DNA of 11,936 nt, from NCBI GenBank assembly GCA_050050615.1, contig JASFTV010000084.1, positions 1-11,936 on the forward strand. The letters run 5' to 3'. Shown here in pieces: positions 1-6,281 of this stretch. The translations under genes were made by a program, and so were the position numbers. The notes under the pieces are model-generated. The model saw only the letters and a program-made list of their open reading frames with translations, had not been told where the DNA came from and made no database searches. Positions within the stretch are counted from its first letter, which is position 1. Each line of letters begins with the position of its first letter. Origin of the DNA: JASFTV01 sp050050615 (GTDB taxonomy: Bacteria > Desulfobacterota > DSM-4660 > Desulfatiglandales > HGW-15).

Positions 1-220
1 TCCGTGGAATTGGCTGCGAAGGTGCTCCGCCCGCCTTTGCTACCCCTTTTTGCATAACTGTTCCTCGATGCCCTTCGTTTTTGAAAAGAGACCCCCATGA
101 CTCGCACGAAGCACTGATTCGTTTTTGCACAAGAATGATTCAGGAGATTCTCCAACCCATAACCCAAATGATAGAGCAATAACATTTAGACCATAGGGAT
201 ACTTTGAAAAGGAGGCCATT
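1..220. other. leader region with no recognisable gene
   Basis: I see no convincing gene here. An open frame on the minus strand runs from 498 to 40, but most of it lies opposite the ABM-like gene at 221 and it matches no family I know. The stretch is A/T-rich towards the right and ends in the ribosome binding site AAAAGGAGG (207-215) of the next gene. I could not find a convincing -35/-10 pair. Confidence 0.5.
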
Positions 221-538
221 ATGAGTTTCAGGGTTATCATCGAAAGGAAATTCAAGGAACCTATTACTGCTGAGATCTTAGAAGTCGTTGATGGAATTAG
301 GATAAAAGCATTGCGACATAGGGGATACATAGGCGGAGAGACAATGGTCAATGTTGAGGATGATCGAGAGCTAATAGTCATTTCTTCTTGGTCTAACGTG
401 GACGATTGGAAGATATGGTATGATACCAAGGAATGGAAAGAATTAGAAAAAAAGCTAGCCCCACACCTACAGGAAAGCGTTAGGATTAGAGTCTTCATGC
501 CGGGTGCAGATCATGAAGCAAGGGTTTCTCCCAAATGA
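221..538 (+). CDS. ABM-family (antibiotic biosynthesis monooxygenase-like) dimeric alpha/beta-barrel protein
   Basis: This 105-residue protein has the size and pattern of the ABM/dimeric alpha-beta barrel superfamily. An opening strand (residues 2-10, FRVIIERKF) is followed by a helix that ends near 34. Then come a Gly-rich turn (residues 36-39) and a strand with VISSW (about 53-57). The helix WSNVDDWKIWYDTKEWKEL follows, and last a strand, VRIRVF. The 'xxSxWxxxxxWxxWxxxxEW' spacing is typical of ABM proteins. Members include quinol monooxygenases, heme-degrading enzymes and many proteins of unknown substrate; the sequence does not tell which, and no catalytic residue can be assigned. No signal peptide is seen, so it is probably cytoplasmic. 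The start is supported by AAAAGGAGG six bases upstream of ATG. It appears monocistronic, since a terminator lies 120 bases after its stop and the next gene faces it. Base composition is more A/T-rich than the copper genes to the right. Confidence 0.75.
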   Translation: MSFRVIIERKFKEPITAEILEVVDGIRIKALRHRGYIGGETMVNVEDDRELIVISSWSNVDDWKIWYDTKEWKELEKKLAPHLQESVRIRVFMPGADHEARVSPK

Positions 539-658
539 ACTGGGGGTTTGACTTGAGTTTACCTGTTACCATGCTCTTCGTTGGTCATGGCTTGGTGGGT
601 ACAGGATTCAGAGGGAGGTTCAGAAACAGGTAGTCCGGATCAATCTCAAGGCATGGGT

Positions 659-690
659 GGCAGGCTCAGAAATGATCCTGCCTTTTCTAT
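659..690 (+). terminator. Rho-independent terminator after the ABM-like gene
   Basis: GGCAGG (659-664) pairs with CCTGCC (677-682). An inner TCA/TGA stem is capped by a GAAA tetraloop (669-672). TTTT and a T-rich stretch follow. It lies 120 bases beyond the ABM-like stop and would end that transcript. The rest of 539-814 shows no gene. Confidence 0.65.
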
Positions 691-814
691 TTCAAACGAG
701 GACCCTATCGTGTGGCTCCGGTGATCGCCGCAAGACTGCTGGCATCGATGCTAATCCTCACGCCTAGATACGCATTCCATTTTTCTCTTCCAGCTTACCT
801 CTGAGGTTGTGCAA

Positions 815-1432
815 TCAACAATGAGGGCAACGGATGCTCCCCAGATACTTCTCAGGCTCTTTTGTGAAAGCGTCAAGACAATTAGCATTGCAGAAGTAGT
901 AGGTGTTGCCTTTGTAATCAATCTTGGCCTCAGCAGTCTCAGGATCTACCTGCATATTGCAAACCGGGTCCACAGTCTTTAGAAATCCAGCGGCACTCAA
1001 ACCCCTACTTATGACCCGGTCGATGAAAGGCTGAATATCAGGAGACACTCGCCTGTAAACAAGCACTGTTATAAGGACCCCAAACGCAAAACAAGCCGAG
1101 CCGACGATGACGGCACCTGTTGAAGAAAGGACGAGGCTCTGGGTTAAGGCCGTCCCGGCCATGACGCCGGCTATCAGTGCCAGCAGAGGTATCCCTAGAA
1201 GGATGAGCACGCTTTTCATGACCGCGCCAGGGACAAAACTAACCGACACATAATCCCCAACGCCGGCACCTGCTTTGTTTAAAACCTTAATCGTCAATTC
1301 AGTGCTTCCTCCTGAACAGTGACAGGCCTCTGTTCGGGAAGTGCAGCCAGGTAGGGAGTCCTCCGTCTTGATCATCACCTGGGCTTTTCCATCGATGTTG
1401 ATACTCGCCACCAAACCTTGTGCTTGTCTCAT
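815..1432 (-). CDS. RseC/MucC-like membrane protein fused to a C-terminal YHS metal-binding domain
   Basis: The 205-residue protein has two recognisable parts. Residues 1-128 look like the RseC/MucC (SoxR-reducing system) family. There is a short N-terminal beta domain with a cysteine cluster (C30, C37, C39, in CTSRTEACHC), then a strand reading VGDYVSVSF, and then two transmembrane helices (about 73-95 and 103-126). Residues 153-197 form a YHS domain: DPVCNMQVDPETA, a Tyr-rich strand, then FCNANCLDAF with C158, C181 and C185 as likely metal ligands, and a PEKYL end. The tail adds a CPHC pair (C202, C205). RseC proteins act with Rsx/Rnf membrane electron carriers; YHS domains bind metal ions, often beside heavy-metal transporters. 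A membrane-anchored metal-binding redox protein is my inference. GGGAGAG about seven bases upstream of ATG supports the start. It is divergent from the permease and separated from the copper cluster, so a functional link with that cluster is unproven. Confidence 0.75.
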   Translation of the reverse strand: MRQAQGLVASINIDGKAQVMIKTEDSLPGCTSRTEACHCSGGSTELTIKVLNKAGAGVGDYVSVSFVPGAVMKSVLILLGIPLLALIAGVMAGTALTQSLVLSSTGAVIVGSACFAFGVLITVLVYRRVSPDIQPFIDRVISRGLSAAGFLKTVDPVCNMQVDPETAEAKIDYKGNTYYFCNANCLDAFTKEPEKYLGSIRCPHC

Positions 1433-1577
1433 TCTTTCTCTCCCATACGGGTAACCATTGCTCTGAAAGAATCTCTAGTTTGTCTTACTCGGTGTTCGCA
1501 TCACTTTTTCCCGCTTTATGCTAAGGATGACCGCCTTTCAGTCATGCGTGGTTTTTTCCACATCAGAAAACTTAGGT
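1433..1577. other. non-coding stretch upstream of the RseC-YHS gene
   Basis: A 68-codon open frame on the plus strand (1418-1624) crosses this stretch but has no family resemblance and runs into the hairpin array, so I do not call it. A short inverted repeat ATGAC/GTCAT (1527-1531 and 1541-1545) could be an operator for the divergent minus-strand gene, but it is too short to assert. GTGG-T6-CCAC (1548-1561) is a second weak hairpin. Confidence 0.35.
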
Positions 1578-1792
1578 CCACAAAAACCGCGGCAGAGAGC
1601 CCCGTCCGGAAGGGCGGGGGGTGAATGGGGGGTCGTTTTTGTGGGGGTGCAGGAGGCTTGCCCCCGCGGTTTTTAAAACGCGAAATGGGTTAAACCCATT
1701 TCGCTCTGAAGCCGCCGATGGCGGCATTCCGGAAAATGCGAGGCATTTTCCGGTTGTGAAGATGCCCCGCGCCTTGGCGCGGGCAGCTTCAC
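1578..1792. repeat. dense array of near-perfect hairpins (candidate dispersed repeat or structured RNA)
   Basis: At least five adjacent hairpins fill this stretch. CCCCGTCC/GGGCGGGG (1600-1619, one G-U pair) has a GGAA loop. CCACAAAAAC (1579-1588) pairs with GTTTTTGTGG (1635-1644) to enclose it. An alternative partner for the left arm is CCGCGGTTTTT (1664-1674), which matches 1583-1593. GGGGG/CCCCC (1643-1665) is next. GCGAAATGGGT/ACCCATTTCGC (1680-1704) is an 11-bp perfect stem with a 3-base loop. GCCGCC/GGCGGC (1711-1725) has a 3-base loop. CCGGAAAATGC/GCATTTTCCGG (1729-1753) is again 11 bp with a 3-base loop. GTGAAG...CTTCAC (1756-1792) encloses CCCGCGCC/GGCGCGGG. It is not coding and lies between divergent genes. 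It could be a REP/MITE-type dispersed element, a structured RNA, or a set of transcription barriers. I cannot tell from one copy. Confidence 0.7.
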
Positions 1793-1999
1793 TTTGATAT
1801 AACTATAACACTTTTTATTCCTTTTTAAAGGCTAAAAGGATCTCTTATTTCCGGTTCTTTTCTCATTTTAATGTGTTCGCAATAAACAAGTTCAAATAAC
1901 TGTCCATTATCTCGCTTTCAGCTTTTGCTTGATTCTTTGGACCTAAATTCTTGATTCTCTTTCCTGTCCTCTGTCTTCCGTGCCCGTCAGCTAAAACGC
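1793..1999. other. A/T-rich then pyrimidine-skewed non-coding stretch
   Basis: No gene is seen. The left part is A/T-rich. From roughly 1835 to 1985 the plus strand is noticeably rich in C and T. It is probably the upstream region of the permease gene, with the candidate promoter at its right edge. Confidence 0.4.
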
Positions 2000-2029
2000 T
2001 TGACTTGTCAAAAGGGCGTCTGATAAAAA
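2000..2029 (+). promoter_or_regulatory. candidate sigma70-type promoter for the permease
   Basis: TTGACT (2000-2005) matches the -35 consensus in five of six positions. After 18 bases, TAAAAA (2024-2029) serves as a weak -10, preceded by TG at 2021-2022 in the extended -10 position. Transcription would begin about a dozen bases before the ATG at 2048. This is a pattern match only. Confidence 0.4.
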
Positions 2030-2047
2030 TACGACCCACCTAAGGGA

Positions 2048-3349
2048 ATGATGAAAACCACCTACCTTTATGATCTTGATGATCTACCGCCTCCTCAATA
2101 TGCCCTTGTCTACGGCCTGCAATGGGCTTTTATCATGTTTCCCGCCCTCATCATTGCTGCAACACTTATTGTAGGATCTCTTGGTCCGGATGGTACCGAT
2201 AAAATACGCTTCCTCCAACTCACTCTTTTGACCTCAGGCCTCTTTACGATGGTCCAAACATTGTGGGGCCATCGATACCCGCTCCTGGAAGGCCCTGCTA
2301 CAGCGCTGATGCTGGCCTTTATTCTTCTTGTGCCTCATGGACTTCCAGCGATTCAGGGAGGCATGATATTCGGTGGAAGTCTCTTAATCATCACCGTGCT
2401 TTCAAGGCAACTTGACAGGTTAACCCGATTCTTCACGCCCAATGTCGTCGGGGTCATTCTGATGTTGATTGCACTGGGTCTCCTTCGTCCCCTCCTCAGA
2501 TTCATGAGCGGCGGGGCTGAAGCTCAGCCTCAGGCAGAAGGACAGACCTTTTTGATTAGTCTCATCCTTGTTCTTTTTATTGCAACCCTTTCCCATTGGC
2601 TCAAAGGCTTCTGGAAAACCATTTCCATCCTGATCGGCATGATCGTGGGCTCTTTGGTTTTCCTTGTGCTTGGACGTCTTTACTGGCAGGACGTTCTCAC
2701 TGCCTCCTGGTTCTCATTTTCAACACGTTGGGTCGAGACTCTACCCGGCTTTTACTGGCCTGCTGCAGTCGCTTTTGCCTGTGCCTATCTTGCGGTTATG
2801 GTCAACACCATCGGCAGTCTTCAAGGGATTGCAGCCATTACGGAGACAAAACGGCTGCCCGCAGCCACACGACGCGGAATTCTGGTCAATGGCGTGGCCG
2901 GTATCTCGTGCGGACTCCTTGGAATCGTGGGAACCGTAAGCTACAGCATGAGCCCAGGGGTTATCTTGGTCAATCGTGTTGCCAGCCGATATGCCGTGAC
3001 CTATTGTGGCGGTATCCTGCTCCTCTCCGCTTTTCTCCCCAAGTTGTCTGCTTTACTCTCCGTGGTTCCAACACCTGTTGTCGGAGCTGCCCTGTGTGTC
3101 GGCCTCGGAGGACAGGTGGGGGTGGGTATATCTGCAGTCGCTTCCCAAGAGCTCACATCGCGGGACTACTTCGTGGTCGGCGTGTCCGTTCTCCTGGGAA
3201 CGCTGGTGGGCTTTCTTCCTCAGGGCATGTTTGAGGCCCTGCCGGGATCGATTCAAGTTTTCGTGGCAAACAGTCTGATCACGGGCATCGCTTTGGTGCT
3301 CCTATTGGAGCACCTCCTTCTGCGAAAAAAGCGCTCCCCGGGGGTATAG
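2048..3349 (+). CDS. NCS2-family (uracil/xanthine permease-type) membrane transporter
   Basis: The 433-residue protein is hydrophobic throughout and has the length and layout of NCS2 nucleobase transporters (7+7 transmembrane segments). Family marks are PPPQYALVYGLQW in the first segment (residues 14-26), LLEGPATALMLAF (79-91), FTPNVVGVIL (129-138), NGVAGISCGLLG (281-292) and VPTPVVGAALC (340-350). Members use the proton gradient to import purines or pyrimidines across the inner membrane. Several positions differ from the usual pattern: the first segment has QW where many members have QH; the segment-8 position that holds Glu in UraA and XanQ reads VNTIGSL (N253); and the segment-10 position reads SYSMSPGV (298-305), without the Glu-Asn or Gln-Asn usual there. 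The substrate is therefore uncertain. The start could be ATG 2048 or 2051; AAGGG at 2042-2046 fits 2051 better. The gene stands alone, with a long inverted repeat after it. Confidence 0.85.
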   Translation: MMKTTYLYDLDDLPPPQYALVYGLQWAFIMFPALIIAATLIVGSLGPDGTDKIRFLQLTLLTSGLFTMVQTLWGHRYPLLEGPATALMLAFILLVPHGLPAIQGGMIFGGSLLIITVLSRQLDRLTRFFTPNVVGVILMLIALGLLRPLLRFMSGGAEAQPQAEGQTFLISLILVLFIATLSHWLKGFWKTISILIGMIVGSLVFLVLGRLYWQDVLTASWFSFSTRWVETLPGFYWPAAVAFACAYLAVMVNTIGSLQGIAAITETKRLPAATRRGILVNGVAGISCGLLGIVGTVSYSMSPGVILVNRVASRYAVTYCGGILLLSAFLPKLSALLSVVPTPVVGAALCVGLGGQVGVGISAVASQELTSRDYFVVGVSVLLGTLVGFLPQGMFEALPGSIQVFVANSLITGIALVLLLEHLLLRKKRSPGV

Positions 3350-3376
3350 AGCTCATCACCAAGATTCTTGGATACA

Positions 3377-3494
3377 AAGACGATATCTGAAAAAGAATTC
3401 TACGGAGCATTGCCGTGGTCTGATCTTTGAGGGTTTACGCCCGGAAACCCTCAAAGATCAGGCCACCGCCCAGCCAGCCTACAGATATCGCTTT
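3377..3494. repeat. large nested inverted repeat after the permease
   Basis: The core is a 22-bp stem with one G-U pair: 3415-3436 pairs with 3445-3466 around the 8-base loop ACGCCCGG; the inner 16 bp are perfect. Outside it, CGATATCTG (3381-3389) pairs with CAGATATCG (3482-3490), and AAAG (3376-3379) pairs with CTTT (3491-3494) across a bulge. No T-run follows the core stem, so it is not a standard Rho-independent terminator, though it could still slow transcription or protect the permease mRNA end. Nested arms would also suit a small non-autonomous mobile element. Confidence 0.6.
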
Positions 3495-3518
3495 GAGGGG
3501 AGCGGCCATCCTGAGCAG

Positions 3519-3548
3519 ACGCCTCATCGGTTTGAGGCGAAGCTTCGC
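3519..3548 (+). promoter_or_regulatory. hairpin plus palindrome just before the SnoaL-like start
   Basis: CGCCTCA (3520-3526) pairs with TGAGGCG (3533-3539) across a 6-base loop. It is immediately followed by the 12-base palindrome GCGAAGCTTCGC (3537-3548). Both end about ten bases before the ribosome binding site AAAGGAGG (3557-3564). They could be an operator or an mRNA hairpin affecting translation; the role is inferred. Confidence 0.35.
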
Positions 3549-3569
3549 TAGCTATAAAAGGAGGAAAGC

Positions 3570-3995
3570 ATGAGACTTTCGCGTGAAGAAATCAAAGCAT
3601 TCATGGTCCGTTGGGGCGCTGCCTGGGATAACCACGACCTGGATAGCATCCTGGAAATGTGCCACGAGGATATCCTGTTTGAGAACTGGACAGGCGCTTG
3701 GGTGCGAGGTAAAGAAAAACTGCGCCAAGGATGGGCGCCCTGGTTTGCAAATCACGGCAATTTTCGCTTTACGGATGAAGACACCTTCATCGACGAGACT
3801 GAGCAAAAGGTCCTTTACCGCTGGCGACTAGACTGGCCTTCCATGGAGAATGGCTATGAGGGAAAAGCAGAAAGGCGGCGAGGTGTGGATCTTCTGCATT
3901 TTAAGGATGGAAAAGTGATTGAAAAGCTGACCTATTCGAAGACAACCGTTGAGATTGAAAGAGAAAGAGTTCCGCTTTCCGCCTTACGAGAATAA
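3570..3995 (+). CDS. SnoaL/NTF2-like domain protein
   Basis: The 141-residue protein matches the SnoaL-like (NTF2 superfamily) pattern. An N-terminal helix reads EEIKAFMVRWGAAWDNHDLDSI, interrupted here at residues 6-27. Then come CHEDILFEN and the turn TGAWVRGKEKLRQGW, aromatic-rich beta strands (VLYRWRLDW, about 81-89), and a closing strand VDLLHFKDGKVIEKLTY. These cone-shaped folds bind small hydrophobic ligands and act as isomerases, cyclases, hydrolases or non-enzymatic binders; specific function cannot be read from sequence. There is no signal peptide. ATG 3570 is preceded by AAAGGAGG with good spacing. It appears to be a single-gene unit, bounded by inverted repeats on the left and two terminator-like hairpins on the right. 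Confidence 0.75.
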   Translation: MRLSREEIKAFMVRWGAAWDNHDLDSILEMCHEDILFENWTGAWVRGKEKLRQGWAPWFANHGNFRFTDEDTFIDETEQKVLYRWRLDWPSMENGYEGKAERRRGVDLLHFKDGKVIEKLTYSKTTVEIERERVPLSALRE

Positions 3996-4153
3996 TGAGC
4001 GTCGGCTCTACAGCCCTGACACCTCCGACTTTTGTCTGTGTGAAAAGTCTACCTCTGACCCTTGGAACCCTCTCTGCTTTTCCAATGCACAGGATCAGAC
4101 TTGACTCTTTTATTCTTTCCCCTTGGCAGACCTCACTCTTCCACGGTCTACTT
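3996..4153. other. non-coding stretch after the SnoaL-like gene
   Basis: No gene is supported. Short open frames of 60-86 codons on both strands match no family. TTGACT at 4101-4106 resembles a -35 box but has no -10 at a suitable distance. Confidence 0.4.
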
Positions 4154-4171
4154 AAAGCCACTGGCTTTTTT
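4154..4171 (+). terminator. short terminator-like hairpin
   Basis: AAAGCC (4154-4159) and GGCTTT (4163-4168) form a 6-bp stem with the loop ACT, and the T-run continues to 4171. It would end transcription from the SnoaL-like gene. Confidence 0.5.
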
Positions 4172-4202
4172 CCCTAAAGTGTTTAGAATAAACCTCGAGG
4201 GC

Positions 4203-4226
4203 ACAGGTGGAAGTTCCTGTTTTTTT
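4203..4226 (+). terminator. second terminator-like hairpin before the kinase gene
   Basis: ACAGG (4203-4207) pairs with CCTGT (4216-4220), and T4220-T4226 form a run of seven T. The stem is short, so it is weaker than average, but with the hairpin 40 bases upstream it probably separates the kinase from the SnoaL-like gene. The kinase promoter would then lie between 4227 and 4302; I found no clear consensus there. Confidence 0.45.
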
Positions 4227-4315
4227 GAGTGGTTGCCACTGCGCTGATTTGAAAGTCTCCCCTGATAGCCCCGCTAAATGATAGGCAAAGAGATTCTCAG
4301 GCGGAGGAATCTTGA

Positions 4316-6190
4316 ATGAACTCAGGATCAGGCCGGCCCCTCTTGGATAGGGGTGCGATCCTTAATGAAAAATGGGAGATCGTGGAGCATATCGCCACAG
4401 GAGGCATGGCCGAAGTGTACCGCGCTCGCCAGATCAATCTGGACCGGGAAGTGGCCATTAAGGTCCTCTCCCCAGAATTTCTTGCCTCCTTTGAAGGGGA
4501 TGAGGCGGAGATCAGGGTCGCACAAGAGCGATTCAATCGCGAGGTCAAGGCGATGGCTCAAGTCCGGCATCCTAATGTGGTTCAGGTTTACGATCACGAC
4601 CGCGCGACCCTCGAAAAGGATGGTGCTGAACTCTCGATAGAATACATTGCCATGGAGTACATACCTGGGGAGAATTTGAGATCCACTTTGCTGCCCGAGG
4701 GACTACAGACCCATGAAATGGAGATTCGAAAGTGGATTCAGAATTACTTCCTCCCCATCCTGGACGGCATGGAAATCGTCCATTCAGCCGGCATTGTTCA
4801 CAGAGATCTCAAACCGGAAAACGTTCTCCTGGACGGCAGGACGCCTAAAATCACTGACTTTGGACTTGCCGGAGGGCCCCGATGGCGATCCGTAACCCAG
4901 AGTCACCACATCGCAGGGACCGCTCCCTATCAGGCGCTGGAACAGTTCATTGACATGGCGGAAACAGACGTTCGAGGAGATATCTATTCCTTGGGAAAAA
5001 TGCTCTTCGAGTTGGCAGTCGGGAGCATGGTCAAAAAACAGGCCCTGTTCTTCAAAACGGCCGGCCTTCCGAATCCCAATACCCCTTTTCTGAAACGGCT
5101 GGATCGTATCATCCAACAGGCGACCCACGAAGATAAGAACCAGAGAATCCCCTCTGTAAAAGTCCTCAGAAAAGTCCTCATAGAACTTCTGGAGGAGGGA
5201 GAGGCGTTCGCGACCGGATTCGGTTTCGCTTACTTTCGGGGATCCGGACTCAGAAAGGCAATTTTCCTTGCAGCCGTGTTGATCCTCATTGGCGGCGCTT
5301 CCATCGGTTTGCACATCCTCTATCACCGTGAAAAAGCACCTTCGCTCTCCCCTCCCCTTGAAAGTGCAATCTCAGAATCCGCACAGGAATCGGTCAAAGA
5401 TCTGGCCGAAAAGACGGGCATCCTCTCAAGAACTCCCGCACCTACGCTAGTGGGTAAGGATGAGGCAACCTTGCATTTGATCCCGGAAGGCGACGTCGTG
5501 CTGGCCGAAAGCTTCGGGGGGCAAGCCGGTAAATCGATCCACATCGATGCTTTTTACATGGATGAGACAGAGGTAACGAATCACCAGTATGTGACCTTTT
5601 TGAATCAAGCCCTGTCCAGAGTCCGCGTAGAGGAAGACGTGGTCAAGAGTAATGGTCATGTCTGGATGCTGCTGGGCGAGGTGAGCAAAGGATACGAACC
5701 CATTGTTTTCAGAGACGGCAGGTTTTTCGTGAAAGACCCGCGCTTCCATTCACATCCTGCGGTACGCATTACTGGCTATGGAGCCACCGAGTACGCTCGT
5801 TTTTACAGCAGACGGCTTCCCAGTGAGGTTGAGTGGCTCCGTGCGAGGATGGGAAAAGCTGAATTGCCAGCAAAGGCTTTAGCTCCTTTGCCCTATTCCA
5901 CAGAAACGCCGACGGGAATGGAATCGATGCACAAAGAGATGCACTCAGATTCCCCTGATCAAGAGACGGCTTCCAGAACGCCTCTGCCTGTGGTTCAGGC
6001 CAGAGCAAATGATTATGGCATTAGAGGACTGGACGAAAACGTGAGCGAGTGGGCTCTTCGGCTCCAAACAGGAGCGGCCGAAAACCAGGATAAGCCTGAA
6101 TTTGTGATTTTACCAACAGGTGTCAAGCGCCATCCTTGGGAGGCTTCAGAAGAGGTGGGTTTTCGTACCGTTCTCTCGGTGGCAAAATAA
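4316..6190 (+). CDS. transmembrane Ser/Thr protein kinase with C-terminal FGE-sulfatase/SUMF1-like domain
   Basis: The 624-residue protein begins with a PknB-type kinase domain (about 20-295). The Gly-rich loop is ATGGMAEVYRAR (27-38), the ATP-binding lysine is K49 in VAIKVL, the helix-C glutamate is probably E76, the catalytic loop is HRDLKPENVLL (162-172), and the metal-binding motif is DFG (181-183). The usual APE of the activation segment reads ALE (207-209, in GTAPYQALEQF). One transmembrane helix (about 315-336) follows, then a Pro/Ser-rich linker and an FGE-sulfatase/SUMF1-type domain (about 385-622): IHIDAFYMDETEVTNHQYVTF in two halves at 408-428, RLPSEVEWLRA (500-510), GIRGLDENVSEWA (568-580) and GFRTVLS (615-621). 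By topology the kinase is cytoplasmic and the FGE-like domain periplasmic, so the latter may sense a ligand. No cysteine occurs anywhere in the protein, so FGE catalysis is excluded. GGAGGA seven bases before ATG fixes the start. Targets are unknown. Confidence 0.9.
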   Translation: MNSGSGRPLLDRGAILNEKWEIVEHIATGGMAEVYRARQINLDREVAIKVLSPEFLASFEGDEAEIRVAQERFNREVKAMAQVRHPNVVQVYDHDRATLEKDGAELSIEYIAMEYIPGENLRSTLLPEGLQTHEMEIRKWIQNYFLPILDGMEIVHSAGIVHRDLKPENVLLDGRTPKITDFGLAGGPRWRSVTQSHHIAGTAPYQALEQFIDMAETDVRGDIYSLGKMLFELAVGSMVKKQALFFKTAGLPNPNTPFLKRLDRIIQQATHEDKNQRIPSVKVLRKVLIELLEEGEAFATGFGFAYFRGSGLRKAIFLAAVLILIGGASIGLHILYHREKAPSLSPPLESAISESAQESVKDLAEKTGILSRTPAPTLVGKDEATLHLIPEGDVVLAESFGGQAGKSIHIDAFYMDETEVTNHQYVTFLNQALSRVRVEEDVVKSNGHVWMLLGEVSKGYEPIVFRDGRFFVKDPRFHSHPAVRITGYGATEYARFYSRRLPSEVEWLRARMGKAELPAKALAPLPYSTETPTGMESMHKEMHSDSPDQETASRTPLPVVQARANDYGIRGLDENVSEWALRLQTGAAENQDKPEFVILPTGVKRHPWEASEEVGFRTVLSVAK

Positions 6191-6281
6191 AGAGGTAGAA
6201 GCACGGCCCCCGGGCCGGCTGACAAAACCAAGCCTGCCAAGAGGATCATCGATTATGGCCGCTAAGATTTGACCTGATACT
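6191..6281. other. convergent intergenic gap with GC-rich hairpin
   Basis: The gap separates the convergent kinase and outer-membrane genes. CGGCCC (6204-6209) pairs with GGGCCG (6212-6217), with only two bases between arms and no T-run on either strand, so it is not a typical terminator. Confidence 0.4.

Noticed and set aside
40..498. A 152-codon open frame on the minus strand
   Set aside because: It lies largely opposite the ABM-like gene, which has a strong ribosome binding site and a family pattern. The minus frame has neither.
1418..1624. A 68-codon plus-strand frame
   Set aside because: It begins inside the divergent RseC-YHS gene, lacks a family match and ends inside the hairpin array.
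1680..1753. The perfect 11-bp hairpins as Rho-independent terminators
   Set aside because: No T-run follows them, and no gene runs into them from either side, because the flanking genes are divergent.
3553..3558. TATAAA as a -10 box for the SnoaL-like gene
   Set aside because: Transcription would then start at or after the ribosome binding site at 3557-3564, which would remove it from the message, and there is no good -35.
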